Part shown: in pieces, positions 42,827 to 56,480 of the stretch
Numbering within the stretch: position 1 is the first letter of the stretch
How the letters are laid out: the number at the start of each line of letters is the position of its first letter
Source: JACVRW01 sp963826165
GTDB taxonomy: Bacteria; Actinomycetota; Thermoleophilia; Solirubrobacterales; Thermoleophilaceae
NCBI GenBank assembly: GCA_963826165.1
Contig: CAWGWC010000017.1
Coordinates: forward strand, 186,001 to 250,000
DNA: 64,000 nt
Direction: 5' to 3'
Program-made: the position numbers and the translations under genes
The notes under the pieces: model-generated
Database searches by the model: none
Seen by the model: the letters and a program-made list of their open reading frames with translations, nothing else
What the model was told of the DNA's origin: nothing

Positions 42827-43551
42827 CGGCGCGCCGCCGGCGCGGTCTGCTCCTGCTGACGGTCGCGCTCGCCGCCGGCGGTCTCGCGGCTTCTCAGGTC
42901 AGGCAGCGCGAGCAGGACGTGCAGGCGCGGGTCGGTCCCCTGGTGGAGGTGCTGGTGGCGGCGCGCGACATCTCGGCCGATGAGCGAGTGCCCGCGCGGG
43001 CTATCGGGGTCGAGCGCGTGCCCGCGCGATACGTCGCGCCGGGGTCGCTCGGCTCGGCGGCCGACCTGGCCGGCGTCCGCGCCGCCGTGCCTATCGCCGC
43101 CGGGAGCTACCTCACAGCGGCCCACTTCGCCGGGGCGGGTCCGGCCGCCGGGCAGAATGGGTCGCTCGGCCGCGGCGAGCGATCCGTCGATGTCGGGGTC
43201 ACGGGGGCGAGCGGCCTGGGCCAGGCCGGCACGGGAGCCAGGGTGGACGTGGTCGTGTCGACGGAAGCCTCAGGGTCGGGCGGCTCGGGCGGCCACAGCT
43301 TCGTCGCCCTCGCCGACGTCGAGCTGCTCTCACTGCGCGATCCGGGAGTGGCCTCCGCCTACGGGTCGGGCGGGGAGACCGCCGACGGGTCCGTCGCGGC
43401 CGACAGCGCCGTCGCCACGTTGCGGGTGACCCTGCGCCAGGCCGTCTATCTCACCGCCGCCGACAACTTCGGGCGCGAGATCCGGCTCCTGGTGCGGCCG
43501 CCGGGAGACCGCAGCAGGACCGCTGCCGACGTGAGCGCGGCTGAGTTGTAG
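42823..43551 (+). CDS. SAF-domain protein, CpaB/RcpC-like
   Basis: The 242-residue protein has an N-terminal membrane helix (LLLLTVALAAGGLAAS) and a SAF domain (VEVLVAARDISADERVPARAIGVERVPARYV, shown here as two adjoining segments split at ISADE). A C-terminal beta-rich region of the CpaB type follows (RSVDVGVTG, then GTGARVDVVVS). CpaB proteins help assemble Flp/Tad pili. No other pilus gene is within this window. It is the last gene of the operon with the two-component pair (GTGA overlap), which suggests that this system controls or senses envelope or pilus state. Confidence 0.8.
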   Translation: MTARRRRGLLLLTVALAAGGLAASQVRQREQDVQARVGPLVEVLVAARDISADERVPARAIGVERVPARYVAPGSLGSAADLAGVRAAVPIAAGSYLTAAHFAGAGPAAGQNGSLGRGERSVDVGVTGASGLGQAGTGARVDVVVSTEASGSGGSGGHSFVALADVELLSLRDPGVASAYGSGGETADGSVAADSAVATLRVTLRQAVYLTAADNFGREIRLLVRPPGDRSRTAADVSAAEL

Positions 43552-43656
43552 ACCCGCGAGCGCCTTTGCCTCGGCTTACGCGAGGAGCGCAGCCCGAGCG
43601 TTGGTCGGGCGAGCACCGCAGCGTCATTCGATTCCCACGGGAGTACCCTGACCGCG

Positions 43657-45618
43657 GTGGGTTCGACCCTCGGCACGCGGCTGTCGCAGCGGGACAGCCG
43701 TCGCTTGGTGGGACGGGATTCTCAGATCGCGGCCCTCGAGGGGCTGTTCGTCGACGATCCGCGCGCGAGTCTCGTGTTCGTGCACGGCCCGGGAGGTATC
43801 GGCAAGAGCACTCTGCTGCGCGAGATCGCACGGCGCGGGGAGCGCCACGGATGGCGGTCGACCTTCGTCGAGGGGCGCGAGCTTGCACCGGTGGCAGACG
43901 CGCTCGAGCAGGAGGTCGGGGCGGCGCGGCGGCATGCGCGGCCGCTGCTGCTGCTCGACAGCTACGAGCGGATGAGGGCGATGGGGGGATACCTGCGCCG
44001 CGAGCTGCTTCCCTCGCTGCCCGAACGAACGATCGTGGTGATCGCGGCCCGCGGGGCGCCTGAGCAGGCGTGGTTCGAGGGCGGATGGGAGAGCCTGGTC
44101 GTCGATCTCGAGCTCGGCCCGCTGTCGAGACAGGAGTCCCTCGAACTGGTCCGCTCGCGCGGGGTGGAGGAGCCGCGCATCGCGGCGGAGCTGGTGGCCT
44201 GGGCGGAGGGCTCGCCGCTCGCTCTGGTGCTGGGGGCGGACACGGTAGGCGAGTCGCGCGGCTGGAACCCTCACAACGCGATCGAGCGGCCGCACATGGT
44301 CCAGTCGCTGATCCGCAGGCTGGCGGAGGCCGAGATCGACGCCGCGCACCTGGGGGCGCTCGGCGTGGCCTCCACGGCGCGGGTCACCACGGTCGAGCTC
44401 CTCCGCGACGTGCTGCCCGGCGAGGATCCTGTGGACGCCTTCGAGTGGCTCGCGTCGCGCAGTTTCACGGAGCCGCTGGGGGAGGGGCTGACCCTGCACG
44501 AGCTGGTGCGCAAGGCGGTGCGCGCGGACCTCCGGCGACGTGATTCCGAGCGCGAGCGCGAGTTGCGGCGCCTGATCGCCGACCATCTCTACGAGCGCGC
44601 GATCGACGGCCGGCCGCTGCTCTCCATCGATCTCGCCCACCTGGTGGAGAGCGAGGCCATCCGCTGGGGCTACAGCTGGGAGGGCAGCGCACACCACCGC
44701 ATCGACGATCTGCGACCCGGCGACGTGCAGAGGATCGAGCGGTTGCTCTCTCAGGCGGGCCACGCGGAGTGGTTTCGGCAGTCGCGAGCGTTCTTCGACG
44801 ACGCGCCACAGCGGGTGGCCGTCGCGCGCGATTCACAGGACCGGCTGTGTGGCTATCAGGTGGCGGTCACGCCACGCAACGCACCGCCGTTCGTCGACGA
44901 GCATCCGCTCCTCGGGCCATGGATCGAGCACGCCCGCGGCCGGCCGGGCGGCATCGACGCGATCCTGTGGAGCGCTTCGATCGATCTCACGGGTGACCCC
45001 GATTCCCGGGTTCAGGCCATGCTGGGAATGGCGGGCGTCCTGCGCTCGGGGCTCGACAACCCGCGCTTGGCCTACATGCCGGTCAACCCTCATCTCCCGG
45101 GGGCGCTCGAGTTCAGCGCGGCCATGGCGGCGGAGCACCTGCCCGAGCTGGACCGCGAGCTCGGGGGCGTAACGATCGAGTGTCACGTGATCGACTACGG
45201 CCCCGGTGGCCTGCTCGGCGCGCAGCGCGACGTGGTCTACACCGAGCTGGGCCTCGCCCCGCCGCGGCCCGAGGCGCCGCGCCGCAGGGAGGAGATCGGT
45301 GACGAGGTGGTGCGCGAGGCGCTTCGCAACCTGCAGCTGCCGCACCGGCTGGCCGCCGGCGAGCTCGCCTCGGGTGAAGGCACCGAGCGGCGCGCGGCAT
45401 CCGTGCGCGAACTCCTCGAGGACGCCGCCGACAGGGCGTTCGGCACGACCGAGGACGAACGTCTGCTGCGTGACGTGCTGATGCGCGCCTACTTCGATCC
45501 GGCGCCAAGCCTGGAGGCCGCCGCCGACGAGCTCCACATGAGTCGCTCATCCTTCTTCCGGCGCCTGAAGACCGCTGTCGCGCGTCTGGCGGAAGTCGTC
45601 CGCGCCGAGCCTGCCTGA
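43657..45618 (+). CDS. STAND-type ATPase with C-terminal HTH
   Basis: The 653-residue protein starts with an NTPase domain: Walker A GPGGIGKSTLLREIA at about residues 44-58 and a Walker B-like RPLLLLDSYERM. A helical region follows. A middle part (about 355-520) with an RIERLLSQAGHAEWFRQSR start and a GYQVAVTP strand may be a GNAT-like fold, but this is weak. The C-terminus is an HTH (LEAAADELHMSRSSFFRRLK). It is probably a cytoplasmic signal-dependent regulator. The two following genes share an element upstream (45616-45641 and about 46003) and are candidate targets. Start GTG 43657 has no clear ribosome site. Confidence 0.8.
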   Translation: MGSTLGTRLSQRDSRRLVGRDSQIAALEGLFVDDPRASLVFVHGPGGIGKSTLLREIARRGERHGWRSTFVEGRELAPVADALEQEVGAARRHARPLLLLDSYERMRAMGGYLRRELLPSLPERTIVVIAARGAPEQAWFEGGWESLVVDLELGPLSRQESLELVRSRGVEEPRIAAELVAWAEGSPLALVLGADTVGESRGWNPHNAIERPHMVQSLIRRLAEAEIDAAHLGALGVASTARVTTVELLRDVLPGEDPVDAFEWLASRSFTEPLGEGLTLHELVRKAVRADLRRRDSERERELRRLIADHLYERAIDGRPLLSIDLAHLVESEAIRWGYSWEGSAHHRIDDLRPGDVQRIERLLSQAGHAEWFRQSRAFFDDAPQRVAVARDSQDRLCGYQVAVTPRNAPPFVDEHPLLGPWIEHARGRPGGIDAILWSASIDLTGDPDSRVQAMLGMAGVLRSGLDNPRLAYMPVNPHLPGALEFSAAMAAEHLPELDRELGGVTIECHVIDYGPGGLLGAQRDVVYTELGLAPPRPEAPRRREEIGDEVVREALRNLQLPHRLAAGELASGEGTERRAASVRELLEDAADRAFGTTEDERLLRDVLMRAYFDPAPSLEAAADELHMSRSSFFRRLKTAVARLAEVVRAEPA

Positions 45619-45619
45619 C

Positions 45620-45641
45620 ACCAGTTCGACACCGAACTGGT
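45620..45641. promoter_or_regulatory. Perfect 9-bp inverted repeat accagttcg-acac-cgaactggt
   Basis: The repeat begins two bases after the stop of the ATPase/HTH gene and lies about 39 bases before the next start. It could be a terminator, but no T-run follows. The 12-mer cctgacaccagt that opens it recurs near 46003, at almost the same distance (about 65 bases) from the start of the following gene. An operator is therefore also plausible. Confidence 0.5.
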
Positions 45642-45679
45642 ACTGCGCCGGAGGACAGGCGCTCGTAGGTTCGGGTTCA

Positions 45680-45982
45680 GTGGCCGCGCTGCGCTCCATC
45701 GAGGATCAAGCCGCCGAGCTCAACCGCATCCTGCGGGAGGGAGTCCAGGGCCGGGCCAGGATCCTTGGTCACGTGGACACGGGCGGGAGGGTCGACGGAA
45801 ATCCGGTCTGGATCTTTCAGCTCGAGGTCACGCCCGGCAACGACATGCGATATCTCGTCGAGCACCGCGAGATCGTCTCCGCCGCGGCGATCGCCGCCTA
45901 TCCGGACGGAGTGACGATCGCCTGCCGGATCGATCCCGACGAACCCGGCCGCATCGCGTTCGGGGACCGGCCGTTCATGTAG
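45680..45982 (+). CDS. Small conserved-looking hypothetical protein
   Basis: The 100-residue protein begins with GTG and contains an N-terminal helix (SIEDQAAELNRILREGVQGR) followed by beta strands (VWIFQLEVTP, MRYLVEHREIVS, VTIACRIDPDEP). It resembles small beta-barrel domains seen in actinobacterial hypothetical proteins; no function is known to me. No signal peptide. The inverted repeat at 45620 lies in its upstream region. Confidence 0.65.
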   Translation: MAALRSIEDQAAELNRILREGVQGRARILGHVDTGGRVDGNPVWIFQLEVTPGNDMRYLVEHREIVSAAAIAAYPDGVTIACRIDPDEPGRIAFGDRPFM

Positions 45983-46067
45983 CGGGCGAGCGCCCGTCGG
46001 GGTCCTGACACCAGTGTGGGACCCATCCGGCACTGACCTGACGGCACCGCGAAGCGACCATCGTGGT

Positions 46068-47633
46068 ATGCCCGGTTCCACTCTCCTGAAGCGAGCGACA
46101 CTGGCGGCTCTGGCCTGCGCGGCGGCGTCGATCGCCGCCCCGGCGGCCGCCGACGCGGCCACCCGCTACGCCGTGCCGGGAGGCGCGGGCAGCGGAGCCT
46201 GCACGGCTGTCGCCGATGCCTGCTCGTTGGCCTCCGCGGTGACGGCCACCACCCCGGGCGACACGGTGATCGTGCGCGCGGGGACTCACACGCTCGCGGG
46301 GCGGGTGTCCGCCTTCTCGCAGATCACGATCGTCGGCCAGCCGGGCCCGCGTCCGGTGGTGCAGGGACCCGATCCGGGACCCGGCTACGGCCTGCTCGAC
46401 CTGCAATCGGGCTCTTCGATGTCCCACCTGGACCTCCGCTTCACCGGCGCGTCCGACCGTCCGCTTCTGAGCCTGCAGGGTGTCGGGGGTCTGCTCCGCG
46501 ATCTGGTGATCACGAACTCGGGTTCGAGCTCCGGCGTGACTCTCTACGCGGGCACGATGGACACCGTCGTCGTGCGCAGCACCGGCTCGACGTTCGCCTC
46601 GGTGGTGGCCTGCAGCGCCACCATTCGCAACGCCACCATCACGGGCGGCGCGGGGTATGCGGCCATCGCCGAGGCAGGGTTGTGCGGCCCCATCGTGCTG
46701 GACGTCAGCAACACGCTTGCGCGGGGCCCTACCGGCGCCTTCCGTCTGGCGGCGGCTGAGGGGATGCCCGACCGCCCGGTGACCCTCAACATCGACCACT
46801 CGAACTACGTCACGGTGACCAAGGTCGCGACCGTGCCCGACAGCCTCTACGACATCAACGAGTCGGCCAACCAGAGTGAGGAGCCCCAGCTGGTGGACCT
46901 GGCCCTCGGCGACATCCACCAGTTGGCCGGGTCGCCGACCGTTGACGCCGGAACGGCGAACGGCATCGGGCCGACGGACATCGACGGTCAGCCACGCAGC
47001 ACCGGCGCCGCCCCCGACATCGGGGCTGACGAGCGCCCGCCGGTTGCCTCTCCTGCCACGCCGGCGCAGCCTTCCGCGCCCGCGGTCCCCGCGGCGCCGG
47101 CTCGAGACATCACCGCCCCTGTGATCTCGGCGGCGAGGCTGTCCCCCCGGCGGTTCCGCGTCGGGCCGCCGGTCACCGCGACTCGCCGCGCCGCGCCGAA
47201 GGGCACGACGTTCTCCTACACGCTCTCGGAGCGCGCCGACGTGACCCTGCGCATGGAGCGCCGCAAGGCAGGGATACGAATCAGGCGTACGGGAAGGAAG
47301 GGGCGGTCGTGTGTCCCGGCCTCGCGCGCCAACCGCCGAACGCTGAAGCGACAACTCCTGCGCCGCGCCTCCATCAGGCGCCTCGCCGGCAAGCAACGTG
47401 CGCGGGCGCTCCGACGTACCGTTCGCCGGCGCCGGTGCGCGCGCTACCGGCAGGCAGGAACGCTGCGTCTCGAGGCGCGCGGCCCCGGTGCGGTGAGGAC
47501 ACCGTTCTCCGGGCGCATCGGGGGAAGGGCGCTGAAGCTCGGTCGTTACCGCTCGGAGCTGCGCGCCACCGACCTCGAGGGCAACGTTTCCGCTCCCCGC
47601 CGACTGGCCTTCAGAGTCGTCAAGCGCCGCTGA
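46068..47633 (+). CDS. Secreted right-handed beta-helix protein
   Basis: The protein of about 521 residues has a signal peptide (ATLAALACAAASIAAPAAADA). It then has the usual start of parallel beta-helix proteins (RYAVPGGAGSGACTAVADAC, DTVIVRAGTH). Beta-helix coils with repeated Ile/Val/Asn patterns follow, and the ending HQLAGSPTVDAGTANGIGPTDIDG is typical of choice-of-anchor beta-helix proteins. A Pro/Ala linker leads to a very basic C-terminal beta domain (from ISAARLSPRRFRVG). It is extracellular, perhaps binding or cleaving polysaccharide; no catalytic residues can be named. ATG 46068 is chosen at the signal peptide. Its end overlaps rpiA by 14 bases. Confidence 0.85.
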   Translation: MPGSTLLKRATLAALACAAASIAAPAAADAATRYAVPGGAGSGACTAVADACSLASAVTATTPGDTVIVRAGTHTLAGRVSAFSQITIVGQPGPRPVVQGPDPGPGYGLLDLQSGSSMSHLDLRFTGASDRPLLSLQGVGGLLRDLVITNSGSSSGVTLYAGTMDTVVVRSTGSTFASVVACSATIRNATITGGAGYAAIAEAGLCGPIVLDVSNTLARGPTGAFRLAAAEGMPDRPVTLNIDHSNYVTVTKVATVPDSLYDINESANQSEEPQLVDLALGDIHQLAGSPTVDAGTANGIGPTDIDGQPRSTGAAPDIGADERPPVASPATPAQPSAPAVPAAPARDITAPVISAARLSPRRFRVGPPVTATRRAAPKGTTFSYTLSERADVTLRMERRKAGIRIRRTGRKGRSCVPASRANRRTLKRQLLRRASIRRLAGKQRARALRRTVRRRRCARYRQAGTLRLEARGPGAVRTPFSGRIGGRALKLGRYRSELRATDLEGNVSAPRRLAFRVVKRR

Positions 47634-48321
47634 CCGGCTGGCCGCGCCTCAGGTCCTCCACCTCGCCGTCAGGGCGGCCCAGCAGTGCGCGCTCGGCCAT
47701 CCCGAGGAACAGCCCGTGCTCCACCACGCCGGCCACGCGCTTGATCGTCAGGTCGAGATCGGCGGGGTCCGCCTCGGGAGGCAGGACGCAGTCGAGGATG
47801 AAGTGACCCTCGTCGGTGAGGTAGGGCTCGCCCTCGTCGGTCTCCCGCCGCTGCGCGTCGGGCAGCAGCGTGGCGAGGCGTCGACGCGTGTCTCGCCAGG
47901 CAAAGCGCGTGACCTCCACTGGCAGTCGAAAGTGCTCGCCCAGCCGGGCGACCTTCTTCGGGGTCTCGGCCACGACCACGAAACGGCGTGCCGCGCAGAT
48001 CACGATCTTTTCGCGCAGGAGGGCGCCGCCGCCGCCCTTGATCAGGCCGAGGTCTGGTCCGACCTCGTCGGCGCCGTCGACGGCCAGGTCGAGCTCCAGC
48101 GTCCCGTCGAGCTCCACGATCTCGACGCCCACGCCCCGGGCGAGCTCGCTCGTGCGGTTGGAGGCGGTGGCCGCCCGCAGGCCGAGATCCCGCTGGCCGA
48201 GGAGCTCGACCACCTTCCACACGGCGCGCCCTGAGCCCAGGCCGATGGTCATCCCGGGCTCCACGAGCGTCACGGCAGCGGCCGCCGCCGCCGTGCGGGC
48301 GGTGTCGTCTGGCGGGCTCAC
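47620..48321 (-). CDS. rpiA: Ribose-5-phosphate isomerase A
   Basis: The 233-residue enzyme interconverts ribose 5-phosphate and ribulose 5-phosphate in the pentose phosphate pathway. Motifs: TIGLGSGRAV, DLAVDGADEV with catalytic Asp, LIKGGGGALLREKI with Lys and Glu, and the C-terminal VVEHGLFLGMAE. Length is normal for RpiA. It is transcribed alone and convergent with the beta-helix gene; lon is divergent. Confidence 0.95.
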   Translation of the reverse strand: MSPPDDTARTAAAAAAVTLVEPGMTIGLGSGRAVWKVVELLGQRDLGLRAATASNRTSELARGVGVEIVELDGTLELDLAVDGADEVGPDLGLIKGGGGALLREKIVICAARRFVVVAETPKKVARLGEHFRLPVEVTRFAWRDTRRRLATLLPDAQRRETDEGEPYLTDEGHFILDCVLPPEADPADLDLTIKRVAGVVEHGLFLGMAERALLGRPDGEVEDLRRGQPVSGA

Positions 48322-48435
48322 GAGCGGAGCATCCCACGCCGAGCGGCTGATGGAGGCGAGCGCGTCATCTGGCGCGGTCGGTCCTCCCCGGGCTCGCTAG
48401 AATCGATGCTTACCCAACGTAAGTAGGTGACGAAA

Positions 48436-50733
<2,298 letters not shown>

Positions 50734-50746
50734 GACGAGCTCCGAG

Positions 50747-50779
50747 CGGGCGCGCCGGCTTCCCCCGCCGGCGCGCCCG
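50747..50779 (+). terminator. Strong GC hairpin terminator after lon
   Basis: Perfect 13-bp inverted repeat cgggcgcgccggc (50747-50759) and gccggcgcgcccg (50767-50779) with a 7-base loop, 14 bases after the lon stop. It is followed by gttgcc, not a T-run, which is common in very GC-rich genomes. Confidence 0.8.
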
Positions 50780-50866
50780 GTTGCCTTCTGCCAAGCGCCT
50801 GGCTCGGCCGGGCGCGCAGGTTCCGCGTTCTCCGTAATTCTGCTTCGGCCGTCCGGTTGGACGGGC

Positions 50867-52693
50867 ATGAAGCGAACGACACTCATAGCCCTTGCCGCCG
50901 TGATGGCCCTCGTTCCGGCCGCGCCCTCCGCTGCGGCCGTGGATCCTGAGCGCAACGCCTCGAAACCCACCGGCTGGCACTGGTGGCGGGGACAGACCCC
51001 GGCTCAGCTCGAGCAGCGCGAGAAGGACGCCGGCGAGCGGGTCATCTCGATCAACGCCGACGACAAGTACGGCAACCGCTTCAGCGCGGCACTGGTCGAG
51101 AACAGCGGGCCGTACGCCCGCGAGGGCGATTGGTTCCACGACAAGACCGCCGACGAGGTGGTGGCCCTCACCAAGGACAAGAAGCGCCGCCTGGTGGACC
51201 TCGAGCCCTACCCGTCGAACTTCGGCAAGACCCGCTTCGCCGGCGTGACTGTGCCCAACACCGGCGCGTCCAAGAAGGGCTGGTGGTGGAACTTCGACCT
51301 GTCCGCGGCCGAGGTGAAGAACGACATCGACACCCACCAGATCCGTCTCGTCGATCTCTCGGTCTACAAGGAGTCCGGCAAGCGGCGCTTCGCCTACGTG
51401 GGCATCAAGAACAAGGGCGAGGACGCGCGCAAGTGGTGGTGGTACCACGATGTCTCGCCTGACTTCGTGAAGGCGAAGGCCAAGGCGCACAAGGCGCGGC
51501 TGGTGGACATCGAGCGGCACGGCTCGAAGACGCAGACCGTGCTGATGGTCCGCAACGAGGGCGTGTTCTCGCGCTCCGTCTACAACGTGAGCCGCGACTA
51601 CCTGGCCAACTACATGCAGTCGAACGCGGTGCGGCCAACCGACCTCGAGCGTCACGGCGACCGCTACTGGGCGACCCTGATCGACAACGCGACGCCCGAG
51701 AACGCGCGCATCCGCTCGATCATCCGCTCCGGGCCGTGGCGGGACAGCCACTTCGGCGCGTTCGCCAAGCAGACCGGAGGTCCGGTCCACGTGGGTCTCG
51801 CCCACAACTGGCCCTATCAGCCGATGAGCGTGCTCAAGCTCGTGCCCTACCTGTACGTGATCGACCTGGTCGATCGTGACCCCCAACTGGACCTCGATGA
51901 CAGCTTCTCCTGGGAGGGGCCGCTCGACCCCGACAAGGAGATCTGTCCCGGCTATCCGTACGCCACGATCACCCACTCGGACACCCTTCGCAACGTGCTC
52001 AAGGACGCGATGCGCAGGTCGCTCGGCCGGGCCCACGAAACGCTCATGAACACCTACACGCCCGAGGCGATCACTGCCCGCATGCACGACCCGGCCATCG
52101 GCCTGGAGCGCACCGAGCTCTACTACGGCTGCCAGCACCCGGGCAAGAAGAACTTCTTCTCGAACCGCACGACGCTCAGCGACATGGGCGAGCTGTTCGA
52201 GGGGGTCGACACCAAGAAGTTCTTCGCGAACGACTGGAACACCGCGCGAGACGACTTCTACGCGCTCATGGCCAACTATGAGACCGACTGGCTGCGTCCC
52301 GTGGTGGAGGACGAGGCGGCGAAGCAGGGCAAGACCGGCATCGTGGACCAGTTCATGCAGCTCGTGAGCTTCGACGGCAAGGGCGGAGGATGGGACAGCG
52401 CGGATTCCGGGAGCTGGGTCGCGGACCGCTCCTTCTCGTATCGCATTACGCTGCCGTTCAAGCGCAGCGGCCTCCTACGGCGCGGCACAGCCCCCTACCA
52501 AGACCGCTCGTTCGTGGGCGGCTGGTTCGCCAACGGAATCCCGGCGCCCTGTCATCAGGACACCGCGGTGAAGAATCCCGCCTCGGCCGGCGACGAGTGC
52601 CTGGCCTGGGTGGCCTCGATGGACAAGGCGACCCAAGACGTGACCGCCGAGTCGCAGCGCAGGCCGATCCGGGAGGCGCTCGCCACCTGGTGA
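50867..52693 (+). CDS. Secreted beta-lactamase-fold serine hydrolase with N-terminal tandem repeats
   Basis: The 608-residue protein has a signal peptide (TLIALAAVMALVPAAPSAAA). It has about five repeats of roughly 45 residues, each ending in patterns such as RRLVDLEPYPS, IRLVDLSVYKES, ARLVDIERHGS and VRPTDLERHGD. They resemble the BTRD repeats found in polyglycine-hydrolase-like proteins. The second half is a class A beta-lactamase/transpeptidase fold with the SxxK motif in PMSVLKLVPYL. The expected function is an extracellular amidase or peptidase acting on peptide or wall material, not necessarily on beta-lactams. It stands alone after the lon terminator. Confidence 0.82.
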   Translation: MKRTTLIALAAVMALVPAAPSAAAVDPERNASKPTGWHWWRGQTPAQLEQREKDAGERVISINADDKYGNRFSAALVENSGPYAREGDWFHDKTADEVVALTKDKKRRLVDLEPYPSNFGKTRFAGVTVPNTGASKKGWWWNFDLSAAEVKNDIDTHQIRLVDLSVYKESGKRRFAYVGIKNKGEDARKWWWYHDVSPDFVKAKAKAHKARLVDIERHGSKTQTVLMVRNEGVFSRSVYNVSRDYLANYMQSNAVRPTDLERHGDRYWATLIDNATPENARIRSIIRSGPWRDSHFGAFAKQTGGPVHVGLAHNWPYQPMSVLKLVPYLYVIDLVDRDPQLDLDDSFSWEGPLDPDKEICPGYPYATITHSDTLRNVLKDAMRRSLGRAHETLMNTYTPEAITARMHDPAIGLERTELYYGCQHPGKKNFFSNRTTLSDMGELFEGVDTKKFFANDWNTARDDFYALMANYETDWLRPVVEDEAAKQGKTGIVDQFMQLVSFDGKGGGWDSADSGSWVADRSFSYRITLPFKRSGLLRRGTAPYQDRSFVGGWFANGIPAPCHQDTAVKNPASAGDECLAWVASMDKATQDVTAESQRRPIREALATW

Positions 52694-52701
52694 GTCCGGG
52701 T

Positions 52702-53811
52702 TCAGCGGGGGTCGGCGACGATGCGCACGTCGACCCCCGGCAGTCGCCGCATCAGGCGCTCGGGCAGCCACTCGCTCATCCGCGAAAGGGCGCCGCGGGC
52801 CGGCGGCTGGCCGAGGATGAGATAGGTGGTGCCGCGATCCGCCGCGACCCGCGCCGCGACCTCGGCCACGTCGTCGCCCTCCTGCACGATCAGCTCTGCG
52901 CCGAGGATCCCGGCGAGGCTCCGCAGCGTCTCCAGGCGTTGGCGCTCCTCGCCCCGCGGCGGCTCGCCTGGCGGCGCCACGTAGAGCAGGTCGAGATCGC
53001 CGCCGAGACGCTGCGCCGAGCGCCACGCGCGGCGCACCAGGCGTTGCGAGGTCTCCTCCGGTGTGACCAGCGCGAGCACCCGCTCGGTCACCGCCAGCGG
53101 TGCGTCGCCGAACAGCTTCTCCTCACGCGTGCCGAGCGCCTCGGCGGGGGTGACCAGCCGCCGCGACTCCACCTCCTCGGCCACCTGGCGCAGCGCCACC
53201 TCGCGCAGCGACGACAGGTTCTCGACCTTGAAGAAGCTGTTGAGGGCGGTGGGGATGCGCTCCGGCGGGTAGACGTTGCCGTCGCGCAGGCGCTGGATCA
53301 GCGCCTCCGGGGTGAGGTCCATCAGCACCACCTCGTCGGCGCGGTTGAGCACGCTGTCGGGAAAGGTCTCGCGCACGCGCACGCCGGTCAGCTCGGCCAC
53401 TCGGTCGTTCAGCGACTCGAGGTGCTGCACGTTGACGGTGGAGAACACGTCGATTCCGGCGTCGAGCACGTCCTCGATGTCCTCGTAGCGCTTCGGGTGC
53501 TCCCCGCCGGGGGCGTTCGTGTGGGCCAGCTCGTCGACCAGGCACAGCTCCGGGGCGCGCCGGAAGATCGCCGGCAGGTCCATCTCCTCGAGGTCGGCGT
53601 CGCGGTAGCGGACGACGCGGCGGGGCAGCTGCTCCAGCCCCTCCGCCTGGGCGAACGTCTCCGCGCGACCGTGGGTCTCGAGGATGGCGATGACCACATC
53701 CCGGCCCAGGGACTGCTCGGAGCGCCCCTCCTGGAGCATGCGGTAGGTCTTGCCCACCCCGGCCGCCATGCCGAGGAAGATCTTGTAGTGGCCGCGGCCC
53801 TCAGACGCCAT
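52702..53811 (-). CDS. kdpD: Stand-alone KdpD N-terminal sensor (KdpD + USP domains)
   Basis: The 369-residue protein corresponds to only the cytoplasmic N-terminal half of KdpD. The KdpD domain has Walker A IFLGMAAGVGKTYRML and Walker B LCLVDELAHTNAPG. A universal-stress-protein-like domain follows (LDLLYVAPPGEPP, then YLILGQPPARGALSR). It ends exactly where the membrane helices of full KdpD would start. The missing half is the kinase at 59140-60546. It is the last gene of the kdp cluster, 25 bases after kdpB, and should sense K+ status and modulate the separate kinase. Confidence 0.92.
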   Translation of the reverse strand: MASEGRGHYKIFLGMAAGVGKTYRMLQEGRSEQSLGRDVVIAILETHGRAETFAQAEGLEQLPRRVVRYRDADLEEMDLPAIFRRAPELCLVDELAHTNAPGGEHPKRYEDIEDVLDAGIDVFSTVNVQHLESLNDRVAELTGVRVRETFPDSVLNRADEVVLMDLTPEALIQRLRDGNVYPPERIPTALNSFFKVENLSSLREVALRQVAEEVESRRLVTPAEALGTREEKLFGDAPLAVTERVLALVTPEETSQRLVRRAWRSAQRLGGDLDLLYVAPPGEPPRGEERQRLETLRSLAGILGAELIVQEGDDVAEVAARVAADRGTTYLILGQPPARGALSRMSEWLPERLMRRLPGVDVRIVADPR

Positions 53812-53836
53812 GCGGGTCTCGATTCTGCCGCCTGGC

Positions 53837-55893
<2,057 letters not shown>

Positions 55894-55897
<4 letters not shown>

Positions 55898-56478
55898 GCG
55901 TCCTCGCGGTCCAGAGCCAGGTTCAGCTCGAGCACGTTCACACCGGGCTCTCCCAGCAGCCCCAGGCCCCGGCCGTCGGTGCTCTGGTCGATCAGCTCAC
56001 GCACGCGGCCGAGCTCGAGGCCGCGCTCGTCGGCCACCCGGCGGGCCTGGATGGACGCGTTGTCAGCGGATATGTGCGGATCCACCCCCGACGCGGTGGT
56101 CTGGACCGCGTCGGGAGGCACGTCGGAGGCCGACAGCCCCGGATTGAAGGGCCGCTCGCGCCGCAGGTAGGCCCCCAGGTTCTTCTCGAACAGGTCGCGC
56201 AGCTCGGCGTTGTTCGGACCGAGGTTGTTGAAGAAGGTGCCGGCCGGGTCGTACCCGGTGACCGACGGGCGCGACTGGAAGTAGCGCGGCTCACCGGAGA
56301 AGTCCTGGCCGATGAGGCGCGAGCCCACCACCTCGCCGCCGCGCACGACCTGGCTGCCGTCCGCCCTGTCGGGAAACAGCACCTGGGCGGCGCCCGTGGT
56401 GAGCAGCGGATAGGCGAGGCCAAGCAGGAGGGTGAATACCACGACGGCCAGCAGGGAGGTGATCAGATCTCGTCTCAT
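55894..56478 (-). CDS. kdpC: K+-transporting ATPase subunit C
   Basis: The 194-residue protein has one N-terminal membrane helix (ITSLLAVVVFTLLLGLAYPLL) and an external domain with the typical GEVVGSRLIGQDFSGEPRYF, RPSVTGYDP and ELIDQSTDGRGLGLLGEPGV motifs. The last ends in VLELNLALD. KdpC stabilises the KdpFABC complex. It sits between kdpA (two bases away) and kdpB (overlap), so the order is A-C-B. Confidence 0.96.
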
Positions 56479-56480
56479 TC

